A stretch of DNA of 64,000 bases from Basidiobolus meristosporus CBS 931.73 (GCA_002104905.1 MCFE01000054.1:1-64000), one strand, 5' to 3'; positions 24,175-36,451 are shown, numbered from the stretch's first letter. Notes: a model not told the origin generated them from the sequence alone. Numbers and translations are program-made.

Positions 24175-25070
24175 TATTCTTCTTCCAATTCAAGTAAATA
24201 TTTTCTATATTCGTCCTATATCCTTGGTAGAATCTCATAGCCTCTCTTTTTTCCTCCCAGACATATTTCCTATCCAACACCTGCATCGCTTAATCTATGG
24301 GACATTAAAAAATATATTTAGGCCTGTGGCCATTATTGTATGCACAATAGTACTGGACCAATACGCCCTTCAAACTAAAGTCATGTGAAATATTGAGTGG
24401 CCTAGAAAGTGTCCAAAGATCATATTGATCATCATATTTCTGAGGTTGAACACTAGCCATATGAAAAATTCTAAACTTAGAATTCATCCGATAATCTGTT
24501 GGTATTCCAATGGTATTTTGCTGGCGTTCAGCTGGTGCTTTTCCTTTAAATTTTCAATTGTGAATTATTGTGAAAGTCGTGAGTAGCTTATTACCAAATT
24601 TGATATGAATGTTATTTAGGCTAGCCTCCACCTAGAAAATATGTCTTCTTATCTGCCAAATAGCTAGAACCTAAGTTAGTGATAGTTGTATGTTTAGAGG
24701 AACTTGGAATTCTGCTGATATTATTATGGTATTCTGCTGGCTTTTAGTCAATCTTTTCTCTTATGGTAGGATGGTGTTGGTATGGAGCTTCGGATGGTAA
24801 TCGTCCTATTACCTGCTCTAGGTGTGGCTAGAAAAAGATATATATGGTTTTGTTCTCTTAAATCTGCACGCCTGAAACATACAACTTTAATTATTCTCTT
24901 ATGGGCTTTGGATCAGTCAATCCTGATTGCCAAGGTATTACAGTAAAGACCCTGGGGCAATCCAGGGTAAATGTAGTGCTAGAACTGATCAAAATGTATC
25001 TTCATGTAAAGATACGCACAGGGGATGGAAAATCTAGATGTATTATTCATACTAAATGGACATGACCTGA
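24175..25070. other. Convergent intergenic, AT-rich
   Basis: Lies between the stops of the RRM gene (plus) and the ATPase gene (minus). It holds both 3' untranslated regions. No frame of note. Confidence 0.55.
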
Positions 25071-28000
25071 TCATAATTTGAGTGCCAATCTTTTTTGCGG
25101 ATATTTCCGTCTGACATACTCCCGGACAGGACCCAATACAACAACCACTTGCCAAAGAATTCCGGCGATCATGTTGGCAATGCTAAGTCCCCAGAGTTTC
25201 CATCTGAAGTCTGTCGGATATACGTTGTGTCCCTGAGGCAGACTGTAAGGCTCAATATACCAGCTTGGGTAGCCATATCCCAACTCCTCCAAGACCTCTG
25301 CTGTACCGCAATTCAAGCGTAGCAAGCAGCCCAGCCGATTTGGGTCTGCCAATTCCGAGTACATGACTATCACCAGAAATCCCACCCAGAGGATAAGTAG
25401 CCTCCAGTTTTTCCACCAAACTGCGCGGTATTTGTGACCAAAGTTGAAGACCATCGCCGCGTTGACAAATTGATATAGAGACACAAATGAGGCAGTTTCC
25501 GACTCGTAATTATCTCCCAGTAGCCACCATTTAGAGTAGTCGACAATGCTGGAATCGAATTCGTTACAACGGTACCACGGTTGTTGTCTAAGGAAAATGA
25601 AGGCGCCGATGAAGAACAAATGATTGATCACGATCTGGCCAAGGACGGAGGCTAACGTTTCAGGACCCAGGATACGGGCGGTAGGACGAGTAACTGCCAG
25701 CCTTGGCGCTGCCCATGATTGTGTAACAGCCCAGGCAAGCCCAACGGTCACAAATGCATCGATAAGAATCCAAACATTCTGGGACGGTTGCATGGAGTAG
25801 TAAAATGTGAATATCTTGACCCAAGCCATAGTTTGGCCGTACATGATCAAATATTTATAGCCCGCGAATGAGGTAGCCAAGGCTGCTCGGCCTTGCTTCA
25901 GGAGTTCGACACATGACATTATTGAACGTGTACTGCTGCTAAATGGAGATACGATGGAGGCTTCAGCTTCACTCAGAGCAAGGCCGACATGGGAAGCACG
26001 GAGAGCTCCACAGTCATTACCACCATCACCGCACATAGCGGTGACTCCTCGTTCCATATGAAGCTGAACACATTCGACCTTGTCATTTGGCTTCATTCTG
26101 GCAAATACACGAATATCCAGCAGGTACTTACGGATGGAGTCATCCTCCACCATATGGTTAAATGCCTTATTGGTAACCGCTAGCTCTAACGGCTGCTCAT
26201 GCCTGTTCTCTTCCGCTAGCTCGATACTCGTAGCCTCCCCAGTGTCCACATCCGTCCAAACAAGCCCTGCTTTAGAGACGTCTCCGAGAAGCACTCGATT
26301 GTTGGCTGGAATCATTCCACATTGTCTGGCAATATAAATACCAGTCAAAGCGGTGTCACCAGTGACCATGACTGTTCGTGTTCCTCCTTCCTTTAATTGT
26401 GTGATGGCATCGGTGGTATCGTCCTTTAACATGTTCTTGAATAGGACAAGCCCCATCAGGTTCAGTTGGCTCTCCATTTCCTCACGGGACCATTCCTGTA
26501 TCGATCGTGGATCGATCTTGCCAAGATCTCGATGCGCCATAGCCAATACATAGCAGCCCTCCATGGCAAGCTTATTGCACATGTCATCATATTCTAGAGG
26601 AATCAGAGCTGGATCGCATAGGTCTTTCACTTTTTCGAAAGACCCTTTTACGTAGACGTGTACATGTCCGGTCATTGTATCAAGGATAGCAACCGACATA
26701 GAGGCGCGGGCATGGACAAATTCATACCGTTTCACCACATGTATGGGTGGGTTGTTTGGCTCTTCGGTCGGGGTCAGGGTGTCCAAATAATTTCCATCTG
26801 CATGTGGAGCAAGTTGCCACTTTGTTGCGCGGAACATCTCGATATCGACCGGGTTTCCAATCAATTGATCCTTGACTTTGGTCACAGTATGGCATGTAGC
26901 TACTCCAAGGCGAATGATACGCGGAATATCGGAAAAAACATCCCTCCTCTCAGTAAACTCGGGGGTGGCTCTCTCCTGAGCTTTGCTCGGATAATCATCA
27001 TTGTATGTATTGATGGGCTGTACACCGTAGAACTCTAACCCTTCCTTTGTCAAGGTGCCTGTCTTATCAAAGCAGAAGATGCGAATCTTGCCAGCGATGA
27101 TGATCCTTGGAAGGTCAACACAGAATATCTTAAGTTTGCGTAGGCGGTTCGCCGCCACACTCTGACCGACGACCAATGCTGCGGGGAGTAGGGGAGAAAT
27201 AATCTGCGAGATGGTGAACATTCCATAGAACCAAGCAGCAATATCCCCACGTCCTCCCAGCCATAGTGCAACTCCAAAGCAAATCAAGCCGTACAAAAGA
27301 AGAACGCACATCACCACCCGTAGCTGTTCATCAAAAACGAATACAATGGGATTTGGGAACAAGATCTTTCGAACCAGCTTGCCCTTGTCGGTAGAGGTGT
27401 TTGTGCGTAACACAAGAGCTGTCGCCTTCTGTTGTGACTCTTGACCGACCGGGGCCGCTTGGGAAATGGTAGTTCCCGCATATAGAGTGTTGTTTTTTCC
27501 CGATCCGGCTGGATCATATTCGATGTTATCATCGTTGAGGGGGAACTTTCGGATCGGTAGAGGCTCTCCGGTCAGCGAGCTCTCATCAGCAACAATGTTT
27601 CCGCTAATGACGGCTCCATCACAAGGCACAGCCATGTCTCTAGTAACTTCGAAGACATCCCCCGGGACCAGCTCAGCAGTGGATAATTCGGTCCATTTAC
27701 CATCACGAAGGACTAGGCAGTCACTTCGGTGCTCAGCCATTTTTTTCACTCGGTGCTCGGAGGTAAGTCTTGTGAATACACGGATCAGAGAGGAAATTAA
27801 AATAACTCCAGTGTCCACTAGACCAATATAGTAGTAGTTATAGTAGTAAAACAGCCAGAGGATCATGAATTGGTAGAGATAGAAGAATGAGGTGAACTCT
27901 TGTAATAGCGCCACTGGGAACGAAGGAACCTTGACACTAATAAAGTTGCTTCCGACCAACTCTTTTCTTCTTATAGCTTCTTCCTGTGTCAATCCGTGCG

Positions 28001-29327
28001 ACTCCTGAATAAGGTCGTGATTGTTTCGACCAACTTCGATTTGAAATGGCTTGTAATCCTGTATTTCGTCGTCGAAAACGTAACGGGTGCATTGGAACTC
28101 GAAGTACCGTCTACCCAAGGTGGTGTTTTGCACAGGGCATGTGGTGACATGGTAATCCCACCCGAATAGATGCTTGAGCTTGTTTTCAAGTCCTCGAACG
28201 ACGGATAAGAGACGGCTCTTATCGTCGAGAAGAAGGTTTGTTTTCAACTGACGCTCAAATTGGATATAGTTGGATTTGTTCGGGCGGCCCTGGATGCGGA
28301 AATAATTCCGGATTCGAGCTCGGAGTATGTTAACCCCAAGTAACCAGGCAGCAGCAAAGTACCATACGGACACAAACACCACCGAAGAAAGAGTTCCGTC
28401 CAACTTGGTAAGGCCAAACGGAGCCCCGGTGATGGTGCCATAATAGTCTCCTGTAAGCACACCTAACCACACAAACCAGCCTATAACCATGAGCACGACA
28501 GACCAAAATGCGATGGTTCCGTAGAGGTTGTTGTTATACCCCTTGATGATGAAATCGCTGTCTTGCTCCTCATCAACTTCGACTTGTTCCTTCTTGGCCT
28601 TCTCACCATGTTCTTCTTTCTCCACGATTCGGTTGTTCTTTTCAGCTTCTTTCTGACGAATGATGGTTTCTCTCCGGATGAACCTCTCAGCGAATGTTTT
28701 GTATAGATGCCAAGTCACCAACAGGAACACCTCTATGCTCAAGATGGTCCACACCCCGATCCACATGGGTTCAGTGTATGTGAATTGCTGAACCTGAGTG
28801 GATTTAGGGCACGTAAGCCATATTTGGCTACCTGTAATGCCCTGGGAAACAAGAGGAATGTTGCTAAGACCCAAGTTACTAGCGCACGCTTCACCGGTCT
28901 GTGCGCCTACTCTTCTTGGGTCAAATTGAGGGATATCCACCCATTGGCCGTTTTTACAGGGATAGTACTGTTGGCTAAGCTGTATACCGGGACAAACACA
29001 TTTGCTAACTGCACCCGAACAGCTGGATTTACAAGAACCATCCTGACAATAACTCTGACCCTCAGGGCATGTGGGCCGAATTGATTGGGGACACTGGTTG
29101 ATGTCAGTCACACAAAGAATAGGGCACATAGCATGCTTTCTTGTTCCAAGTGGACAAATATTTCCGCTGGAATTCTTCTCATTGACTAGTAGCAGGAATT
29201 TAGCATTTGGATCGTCACCAGTGCAGAGAGCAGAATTCTACTTACTTGGAATCAGTGGCACCGAGAAGACGTGCAACACAGAGACGAGGATTAGGAAAGA
29301 ACGAGCTCCATGTATGAGATTCAACAT
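25071..29327 (-). CDS. P5B-type P-type ATPase (Ypk9/ATP13A family) with Cys-rich N-terminus
   Basis: Two exons, 29327-29246 and 29185-25071, in phase (4197 nt, 1398 aa). Exon 1 encodes a signal-peptide-like start (SFLILVSVLHVFSVPL). Next comes a Cys-rich stretch, about 11 cysteines between residues 38 and 104, then the first membrane helix (WIGVWTILSIEVFLLVTW). P-type ATPase motifs: TGEPLP about 566-571, phosphorylation site DKTGTLT at Asp734, MVTGDTALT, GDGGND about 1080. The transmembrane-4 signature (SPLLPAAL, about 691) resembles the PPALP of P5B pumps, not the PPELP of P5A. P5B pumps move polyamines or related cations across vacuolar or lysosomal membranes. A charged insert (KKEQVEVDEEQD) lies between the first helices. 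The secreted-looking Cys-rich leader is unlike yeast Ypk9. Confidence 0.92.
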
Positions 29328-32300
29328 GGTAGCGAAATATCAACAATCGATTTTTCTCGAAGGATATATCCAAACCAGCAGGTAAACAGAATTGGAAGAT
29401 TTTATAAATCGTGTATGCAGGGAGAGTGAATGTACCCTTTAGCTGTTTGGTTGATGATTGCCTTGAAGATGCTATGTGATGTCTGTATTTATACTTGGGT
29501 CTCCCTAAATGTCCGAATTTCATAGGCTCAAGGTATACATATAATGGGGATCCTTTCTATAATGTGACTGCAAAATCGAAAGTGAAACCTTAAATTAATA
29601 GAGTATCAAAACAATGGAGCAGTTGCTGTATAGTCTTATAGTAGACTACCATTGAAATTGCATAGCTCGAAAAGTGATACGCACTCGACCAAATCACACT
29701 CTTTAAACCCCAAAGCATTTGGTAACATGAACTGGTAAGTCTATTGGTTTCTTTTTCAGGTGAGATGTGCCGGAAATAGAGGATCGATGTGAGTCCGTTA
29801 CTTCAGGTCTACAGCAAACTGACCTTATTCTAAACATAAACGGCACCCTGTCTTTTTATTCACATAATGAGTATATCTGCAACATTTGGATCCGAACTGA
29901 CACGCTAGATAAGCTTATCACGGGGTGACCTGAATTTAAGCTTCATAGCCTCGATTTGGCACCGTATTGACGGGGGATCATGTGACCGCGATGTGACCAT
30001 ATTTCTCAGAGACCAATCTTTGGCAGCTTACGTAGAGTTGTCGTAATTTTCGCCATTGTTTGCTAACTAATGCATGACGAGGAGTTTGAAGACAACCCTG
30101 ATTCGACAGAATTCAGTTCCACATAAGGGGAGTATCTATAGGATCTCTGCCCACAATCCTCTCTGTAGGCATTGAACCTGCTGCATTAGGAATCGGGGTG
30201 GATATGCCTGTTCCTAGAAAGCGCTTATCACCACTGATATTACATTGCGTTGTGAAGGAGGTAGAAGGCACGAACCTTGGAAATCCATCAGAATGGCGGG
30301 GTGCGGTGTCATCTGGTCGCACTGGGGCTAGCTAATGTTTGATTGGCAACCTACTCCATCCTTTTCGGTGCCATTCAAGTTTCCAACTTCGAGAAATGCT
30401 GAGACTGAAAAAACCAACAGTGTGGATTCTAGGTTTCATCCACACATTACTTAACACTGCCACCAGTCATTCATTGGTTACTCAAATCCAAAGTAGACAT
30501 ACCGATTCAGTCTTCCGCGACAATTCCAAATCGGCTTCAAAATACGTGCCGCCAGGTGTTGTCTGCTGACGATGATCTCGATGGGCAACAACACGCCTTT
30601 CACATGACTGACTGAGGCCTTTTTTCTGCTGCATTGACCAATCCTTTCCAAGATGAAACGATATATACACGATTCACAGAGCTAAATAGGAAGCCAGAAA
30701 CAAACCTTTCCCTTGGTTCAGAAGAGATTGGTTCTCGCCCTTAGCACGACCATCCATATCGATCTGTCATGTATTCAACAGCAGGTACTGATGTCCAATT
30801 GTAGTGACCTCGGGACATGGAAGTACTCGATGATGTCAGTGTGTTGCCTATTTGGTGGTATGTCAGAGAATTCAGCAATCTTTTGATTAATAATGGTTTT
30901 ACCACTCACCTGGAATAGTGCTCATGTTGTTCTTTAATGAAGGTCTCTGTGTTGAGGTTGTTGTCAAGGCCAGTTTGGCTTGATTGGTTAAGTGCTGCCG
31001 TGAATCATGTCTGATCGGATGGCACAAATGGAATTCTACCACCGCTGATTGATACATGCCCCTCCAGTATCCACAAGTTTGAATCACCATCCCACACGCG
31101 TTCCATTGGAAGGAACCATAATTTTAGCATGGGCTAAGCCTCACCTCTTAGCAAATCCATGGCCCTCCATCTTTGGAGTCACCCATTTTAGAAATGGCCG
31201 AGATCGCACACTGACAGATGCGCCAAGGGCTACCTTTGCACCACACTATCCTACTCTGAGGTTTAACACAAAGTTTCAATGGATACGACAGAGGCATGCT
31301 TTATTCTTAAATCATCTCTTACTCACCGATGCGACCGCATAACGGCATGCCGCAAGAAACATTGTATAACTATATGTTCCCGGCCGTGCCAGTTTCCAGA
31401 CTGTGAAATGCCGGAGTATGTAAAATGGTACCAATTGCCCCATTCATAAAAATAAAGCCATGAAACGGTCCTTGATTTTTATCCAGTTCAGAGGCAAGTA
31501 AGGTTTGATGAAGGTGATGTACCTTGCATAGTAGTATGCAAGCTTGATTCAGGTTGGGACTTACTTGAAGCAATTGAGTTTCACAGCCCAGAGGCAGTGT
31601 ACTTTTCCTTGGTCTATAATGTGGGTTAGATCCGAATCAATCAATTAATAAACAATTTCTCTGGATGAAGGTCGAGTATCCGCCATGTTTGAGTAACCAT
31701 TGAATTGTATAGCGAAGATAACCGCATACTGTTAACATTGGGATTCAGATGCCGTCAAGCGAGCGCTTTATCGATCTATAACGCGATACTCTGTTAAAGT
31801 ATTAATAATAACGTTCCACCGCCTGCTACAAAGGTGTTGGGTACTTTGGCCTGTCGGTTCGAGAATACCACGTACCCATGAACTCATCACCATCTTTCTA
31901 GAAGGCCGTCATGTATCTATATCAGGCATATTGATCTTACCGTTACTTCTTTTCTACTGAGACATGTCTAGCACACTCACCTCGTGTGTATCAAGCTACA
32001 TTCAGCCCTATGGGAACGTCCATATTCGCCCCGAACCAATATTTCTTGGATACTGGATTTTTCAAGAGCGCCTGCTGATAACTGAACATCAAAAGATCCA
32101 CATTCCCTTTTTGTACAGTCATATACAGGATAAAGGGCCTTCTGAGTGGGTGCTTCCATACAAGATTTACTAAATCGGAATCCCAGGCTGATGCATATCC
32201 AGCCAACGAAAATCCCTTCGGAATGATCAGCCCCTTCGCTTGGAAAGCGTATCATAGATGTCACGTCTTGCTTCAATGAAAGTGAATGTCGCAAGCTTGT

Positions 32301-32419
32301 GTAGAAAGCAGCAAAATAACTCAGGTTTATTGGTGTGTTTAAATAAGATAAGTATATGTCAAGTGAATAAGTAAGGATATCATTTAAAGTTGAGGTGCTC
32401 AATATGTCGAATAATTGGC
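29328..32419. other. 3.1-kb region, no gene recognised
   Basis: Starts with the ATPase promoter. Only frames below 145 codons; the longest (31977-32402, minus) has no motif and overlaps another frame with equally plausible composition. Could hide a gene of very short exons like the one at 46164-47583, but I could not assemble one. Confidence 0.45.
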
Positions 32420-33457
32420 CTATTGTAACAAGACCAAACCGATTAAAGCTGCCAGGACACTGCTGGCGTTGACTACAGCTGACGAGACACCTGTGTTGCT
32501 GGTGCTACCGTTCGACTTGACACCACTGGCATTGAGTGTGGAGTTGGTTTGCTGGCCAGGGATCAAAACCCCGTCCAGGATATGGACGACTCCGTTGCTA
32601 GTGAGCAGGTTGGTGGAGACTAGCTTCATTCCATTGACCGTGACATTCCCCCCGCTCACCTGGACACTCAGCGTGGCTCCTTGAAGGGTGGTCAGCTTTT
32701 CGCCGTCGTTGAGGTCGGCGGAGTACTTGATTCCCGGGCTGACCACATGGTACTTGAGAATATCCACCAAGGCGGTGGTGTTGAGGAGCCCTGCATTCGC
32801 TTTCGCTAGGGCCTCATTGGTGGGGGCGAAGATGGTTGCCCCCTTCAGCCCGTCGATCGTCTCCACAAGATTCGCCTTGCTCAGTAGGTCTACGAGGGTG
32901 GTCAGGTTGGCACTGGCAACTGCGAGACTGGGCTTGGCAGGGGCCGTGAGTACTTGGTCGATGATATGAATCACCCCGTTGGAGGAGGACAGGTCAGCCT
33001 GGATCACCTTGGCGCTCTTCGTCCCGTAGGTGACCATCACCTCCCCTCCATCCTTGCTGAGGCCCACCACCTGGGGTTTGCCATCAGGAAGGTTCACCAG
33101 CTCCGTGCTGTTCAATAGGGTTTCCTTGAACTGAAGGGGCTTGGGCTTCAGCTCCGTGGACAAAATCTTCCCCGAGATGACATGGTACATCAGCAGATCC
33201 TGCACGAGTGTGGGATTCGAAGCATCAATCTGGGCAGCGGCGAATGCAGCATCGCTTGGAGCGAGCACCGTGAATGGGCCATTCCCAGATAGAAGGCTTT
33301 TGAGCACACCGAAGGCGGGATTGTTCATGATGGTAGCAAGGGTGGAGAGACTGGTATTCTCGGCAGCATTCTCGGCCAAGGATTTCTGGGCATCTTGAGC
33401 GATAACACATGAGATGACGAAGAGAGAGGCTACAGGGAAGAATGATTGCACTTTCAT
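32420..33457 (-). CDS. Two-FAS1-domain cell-surface protein, copy A
   Basis: 345 aa, no intron. Signal peptide MKVQSFFPVASLFVISCVIA; FAS1 domain 1 about 30-175 (FTVLAPSDAAFA, YHVISGKI, GVIHIIDQVL); FAS1 domain 2 about 178-318 (TIFAPTNEALA, YHVVSPGI, NGVVHILDGVLIPG); then a Ser/Asn-rich linker and a hydrophobic C-terminus (SVLAALIGLVLL), the layout of a GPI-anchored wall protein. Fasciclin domains mediate adhesion. It is almost identical to copy B at 34227, in inverted orientation; only the last 13 residues and one Ser/Pro site (VKSNGS here) differ. Own TATA box at 33540-33548. Confidence 0.9.
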   Translation of the reverse strand: MKVQSFFPVASLFVISCVIAQDAQKSLAENAAENTSLSTLATIMNNPAFGVLKSLLSGNGPFTVLAPSDAAFAAAQIDASNPTLVQDLLMYHVISGKILSTELKPKPLQFKETLLNSTELVNLPDGKPQVVGLSKDGGEVMVTYGTKSAKVIQADLSSSNGVIHIIDQVLTAPAKPSLAVASANLTTLVDLLSKANLVETIDGLKGATIFAPTNEALAKANAGLLNTTALVDILKYHVVSPGIKYSADLNDGEKLTTLQGATLSVQVSGGNVTVNGMKLVSTNLLTSNGVVHILDGVLIPGQQTNSTLNASGVKSNGSTSNTGVSSAVVNASSVLAALIGLVLLQ

Positions 33458-33513
33458 TGTTGGCTATTACTTGGACAACACTTGGATTGCTTGTGTATGT
33501 ATGTTGGCTTTCT
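32459..33513 (-). repeat. Left arm of a ~1.05-kb inverted repeat
   Basis: Covers copy A from its GCCAGCAGT near the 3' end to about 56 nt upstream of its ATG (agaaagccaac). Compared by eye with the right arm I noticed a 2-3 nt indel in the leader and about five single-base differences, mostly synonymous, so identity is above 99 percent. Homology stops abruptly inside the last codons and just short of the TATA box. Confidence 0.9.
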
Positions 33514-33539
33514 CGTAATACTAAATAATACTTAAGCCT

Positions 33540-33548
33540 TTTTATATA
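33540..33548 (-). promoter_or_regulatory. TATA box of FAS1 copy A
   Basis: TATATAAAA on the minus strand, 83-91 nt upstream of the ATG at 33457 and outside the repeated arm. Confidence 0.6.
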
Positions 33549-34137
33549 GGAGCTAAGCAGGCAATCGATGTAGTGAATCGACATTGTACAAATGTATCCT
33601 GCAATTATCCGATTTAGGAGAAAATTCATGTTATCCAGGACTCAAAGAAATTCCATGTAATGGAGTGAAGAATTTCGATGATTACTGTCATTCTCATATG
33701 AAGAATAGTATCCCTCTTTTTCATATCACCTTCATCATTTGGTACCAAAGCTCCGATCATGAAGTATACATCATATAGGAATCTTAGCTGCAGAAGCCTC
33801 CTGTGAAGCTGAAAACCGTATTTGATTATACTAAATGAAATTGAGTTCTCTGGATATGACTTTATGATAACTAGCTAGAATTCGGGGAATGCATTTGAAT
33901 ACGAGTTTACGTACACGATTTTTATCCAACTCAGTTCTGTAGGATAGATTCCAAGTCAAGGATCCAATCTCATCACGCATTACGTGGCTAATTATACCAT
34001 AGTACATGGAGAGGCAACAGTGCTCAAGATTCGAACGCGATCCAGTGATCGCAAAATAATTCCCGAAGATACTATGCAACTTGTACATACAAAGGAAAGT
34101 ATAGATGGAATTCACAGTATAAGGCGAGAAATAATGG

Positions 34138-34146
34138 TATATATAG
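34138..34146 (+). promoter_or_regulatory. TATA box of FAS1 copy B
   Basis: TATATATAG ending 81 nt before the ATG at 34227, outside the repeated arm. Its surroundings differ from the copy A promoter, so the copies may be regulated differently. Confidence 0.6.
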
Positions 34147-34172
34147 TGGCTATGGATTTCCATACTACTCCC

Positions 34173-35225
34173 AGAAAGCCAACAAATACACAAGCAATCC
34201 AAGTGTTGTCCAAGTAATAGCCAACAATGAAAGTGCAATCATTCTTCCCTGTAGCCTCTCTCTTCGTCATCTCATGTGTTATCGCTCAAGATGCCCAGAA
34301 ATCCTTGGCCGAGAATGCTGCCGAGAATACCAGTCTCTCCACCCTTGCTACCATCATGAACAATCCCGCCTTCGGTGTGCTCAAAAGCCTTCTATCTGGG
34401 AATGGCCCATTCACGGTGCTCGCTCCAAGCGATGCTGCATTCGCCGCTGCCCAGATTGATGCTTCGAATCCCACACTTGTGCAAGATCTGCTGATGTACC
34501 ATGTCATCTCGGGGAAGATTTTGTCCACGGAGCTGAAGCCCAAGCCCCTTCAGTTCAAGGAAACCCTATTGAACAGCACGGAGCTGGTGAACCTTCCTGA
34601 TGGCAAACCCCAGGTGGTGGGCCTCAGCAAGGATGGAGGGGAGGTGATGGTCACCTATGGGACGAAGAGCGCCAAGGTGATCCAGGCTGACCTGTCCTCC
34701 TCCAACGGGGTGATTCATATCATCGACCAAGTACTCACGGCCCCTGCCAAGCCCAGTCTCGCAGTTGCCAGTGCCAACCTGACCACCCTCGTAGACCTAC
34801 TGAGCAAGGCGAATCTTGTGGAGACGATCGACGGGCTGAAGGGGGCAACCATCTTCGCCCCCACCAATGAGGCCCTAGCGAAAGCGAATGCAGGGCTCCT
34901 CAACACCACCGCCTTGGTGGATATTCTCAAGTACCATGTGGTCAGCCCGGGAATCAAGTACTCCGCCGACCTCAACGACGGCGAAAAGCTGACCACCCTT
35001 CAAGGAGCCACGCTGAGTGTCCAGGTGAGCGGGGGGAATGTCACGGTCAATGGAATGAAGCTAGTCTCTACCAACCTGCTCACTAGCAACGGAGTCGTCC
35101 ATATCCTGGACGGGGTTTTGATCCCTGGCCAGCAAACCAACTCCACACTCAATGCCAGTGGTGTCAAGCCGAACGGTAGCACCAGCAACACAGGTGTCTC
35201 GTCAGCTGTAGTCAATGCCAGCAGT
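34173..35225 (+). repeat. Right arm of the ~1.05-kb inverted repeat
   Basis: Mirror copy of 32459-33513. Begins agaaagccaac upstream of the ATG and ends at GCCAGCAGT near the 3' end of copy B. Confidence 0.9.
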
Positions 35226-35264
35226 ATCCTGATGGTTTTGATTGCATCAGAGCTGTTGTACTAA
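34227..35264 (+). CDS. Two-FAS1-domain cell-surface protein, copy B
   Basis: 345 aa, no intron, same signal peptide and two FAS1 domains as copy A. After the repeated arm the C-terminus diverges: SILMVLIASELLY in place of SVLAALIGLVLLQ. A Glu near the end of the hydrophobic tail makes this a poorer GPI-attachment signal than copy A, so copy B could be processed differently; this is inference. VKPNGS replaces VKSNGS. Head to head with copy A, starts 769 nt apart. Confidence 0.9.
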   Translation: MKVQSFFPVASLFVISCVIAQDAQKSLAENAAENTSLSTLATIMNNPAFGVLKSLLSGNGPFTVLAPSDAAFAAAQIDASNPTLVQDLLMYHVISGKILSTELKPKPLQFKETLLNSTELVNLPDGKPQVVGLSKDGGEVMVTYGTKSAKVIQADLSSSNGVIHIIDQVLTAPAKPSLAVASANLTTLVDLLSKANLVETIDGLKGATIFAPTNEALAKANAGLLNTTALVDILKYHVVSPGIKYSADLNDGEKLTTLQGATLSVQVSGGNVTVNGMKLVSTNLLTSNGVVHILDGVLIPGQQTNSTLNASGVKPNGSTSNTGVSSAVVNASSILMVLIASELLY

Positions 35265-35620
35265 ATTGTAGACTTGAAATTTATTTATATACTTGAAGCG
35301 GATCTTTACTTGAAATAGATATGAAATGTCGATAGACTCCCACGAAGTGAAGTGTTGTTTAGAGTCGTTTATTAACCGCAATAGTGATGTATGGCAAATA
35401 GTTGGCTATAATGTGCGATTAAAGAGTAACCACTGACAAATTCTCTTTTGATATTGCTATATTTATTGTACAACGATATTTTACATAATTATATGAACTA
35501 CTTGTCAAAAGCCTAGTAGCTGACAGCGAAAAATAATAGTATGTAATATAACTAATCTACATAATGATTGAACACCAAGTGAGGTATGTGATGAGGCAAC
35601 CATGACAGGATACATCCATA
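35265..35620. other. Convergent intergenic
   Basis: 356 bp between the stop of FAS1 copy B and the stop of the Pho80-like gene; AT-rich untranslated sequence only. Confidence 0.6.
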
Positions 35621-36451
35621 TTACAAATTGGCAATTTGAGGGCTTAAAGAGTTGCTGGAATTCGTCCACTGTGTTTCTCTGATGCTACCTAACATAGGTG
35701 ATTCAGAAAGTGAGGAAATGGAGATGCAAGTGTTCCTGGAATTTCTAAAGGGTTGCTCAATCCTCATATGATAGGTTTTCCGCCTGTTGTACTTGTTGGT
35801 ATCCTCCTCGGACTGTTGATCCTCAATTGACTGAATGCTTCGTTTCGCTATTGGGGTTCCTCTGATAGCTTCATTCTTTTTAGTGTTAAATGATGTTAAC
35901 ATGATCAATTTGTCTCCGTATTTTTGAAGGACCTCTGTCTTGATGAATAGGTCAAAGCCGCAAAGAAAGAGGAATTCTACCTCCAGTTGGTTCAACTCCG
36001 CCAAAGGGATCCCCCCGATCTAAATGGTTGCCAGGAAGATCAGTAGATTGCAGAAGGAAACTGTGGACTGAGATTTGCTTACCTTTGCGTATTGCGAATT
36101 GGGGTAAAAAACATCGGAGGAGAACTTCGTCGAGACTGCCAAGCTCGCGATCAACAGACGATGAATATTTAACGAGTTGATGATAAATTTACTGTCTCGC
36201 TTAACTGATAACTCAGTGATACGATCAAAATAGACCAAGATGCCAAGCAACGCCTCGTTTTCGAACGGGGCGAACTTGATGATGCGATGGAGATATGCTT
36301 GGATTGAAATGTTAGGAACTGCCCTTGAGTGAAACCAGGTTACGTTTTTACTCGGTATTTTATCGTTGGCTTTAATGATGGATTCTAGTAGATGTGTGAC
36401 CAATGCAAGAGTTTTTGCCACTGGGTATTGAGCCAGATTGAAATGTACCAT
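35621..36451 (-). CDS. Pho80-like cyclin
   Basis: Two exons, 36451-36083 and 36019-35621, in phase (768 nt, 255 aa). The cyclin box has ISIQAYLHRIIKFAPFENEALLGILVY-type helices, then HRLLIASLAVSTKFSSDVFYPNSQYAK, then across the intron IGGIPLAELNQLEVEFLFLC. The order (YAKxGGI, ELNxLExxFL) is diagnostic for Pho80/Pcl6/Pcl7-class partners of Pho85-type kinases, which act in phosphate and carbon responses. The intron has donor gtaagc and acceptor atttag. The tail is polar (QQSEEDTNKYNRRK) with no motif. A TATATATA at 36585-36592 lies 134 nt upstream of the start. Confidence 0.88.

Larger units (their letters stand above)
33514..34172. other. Spacer of the inverted repeat, divergent promoter region
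   Basis: About 660 bp of unrelated sequence between the two arms; contains the separate TATA boxes of the two FAS1 genes and no coding frame of note. Confidence 0.8.

Noticed and set aside
31977-32402. 141-codon ORF left of the FAS1 repeat
   Set aside because: No motif, and a competing frame over the same bases is just as plausible; left as intergenic.
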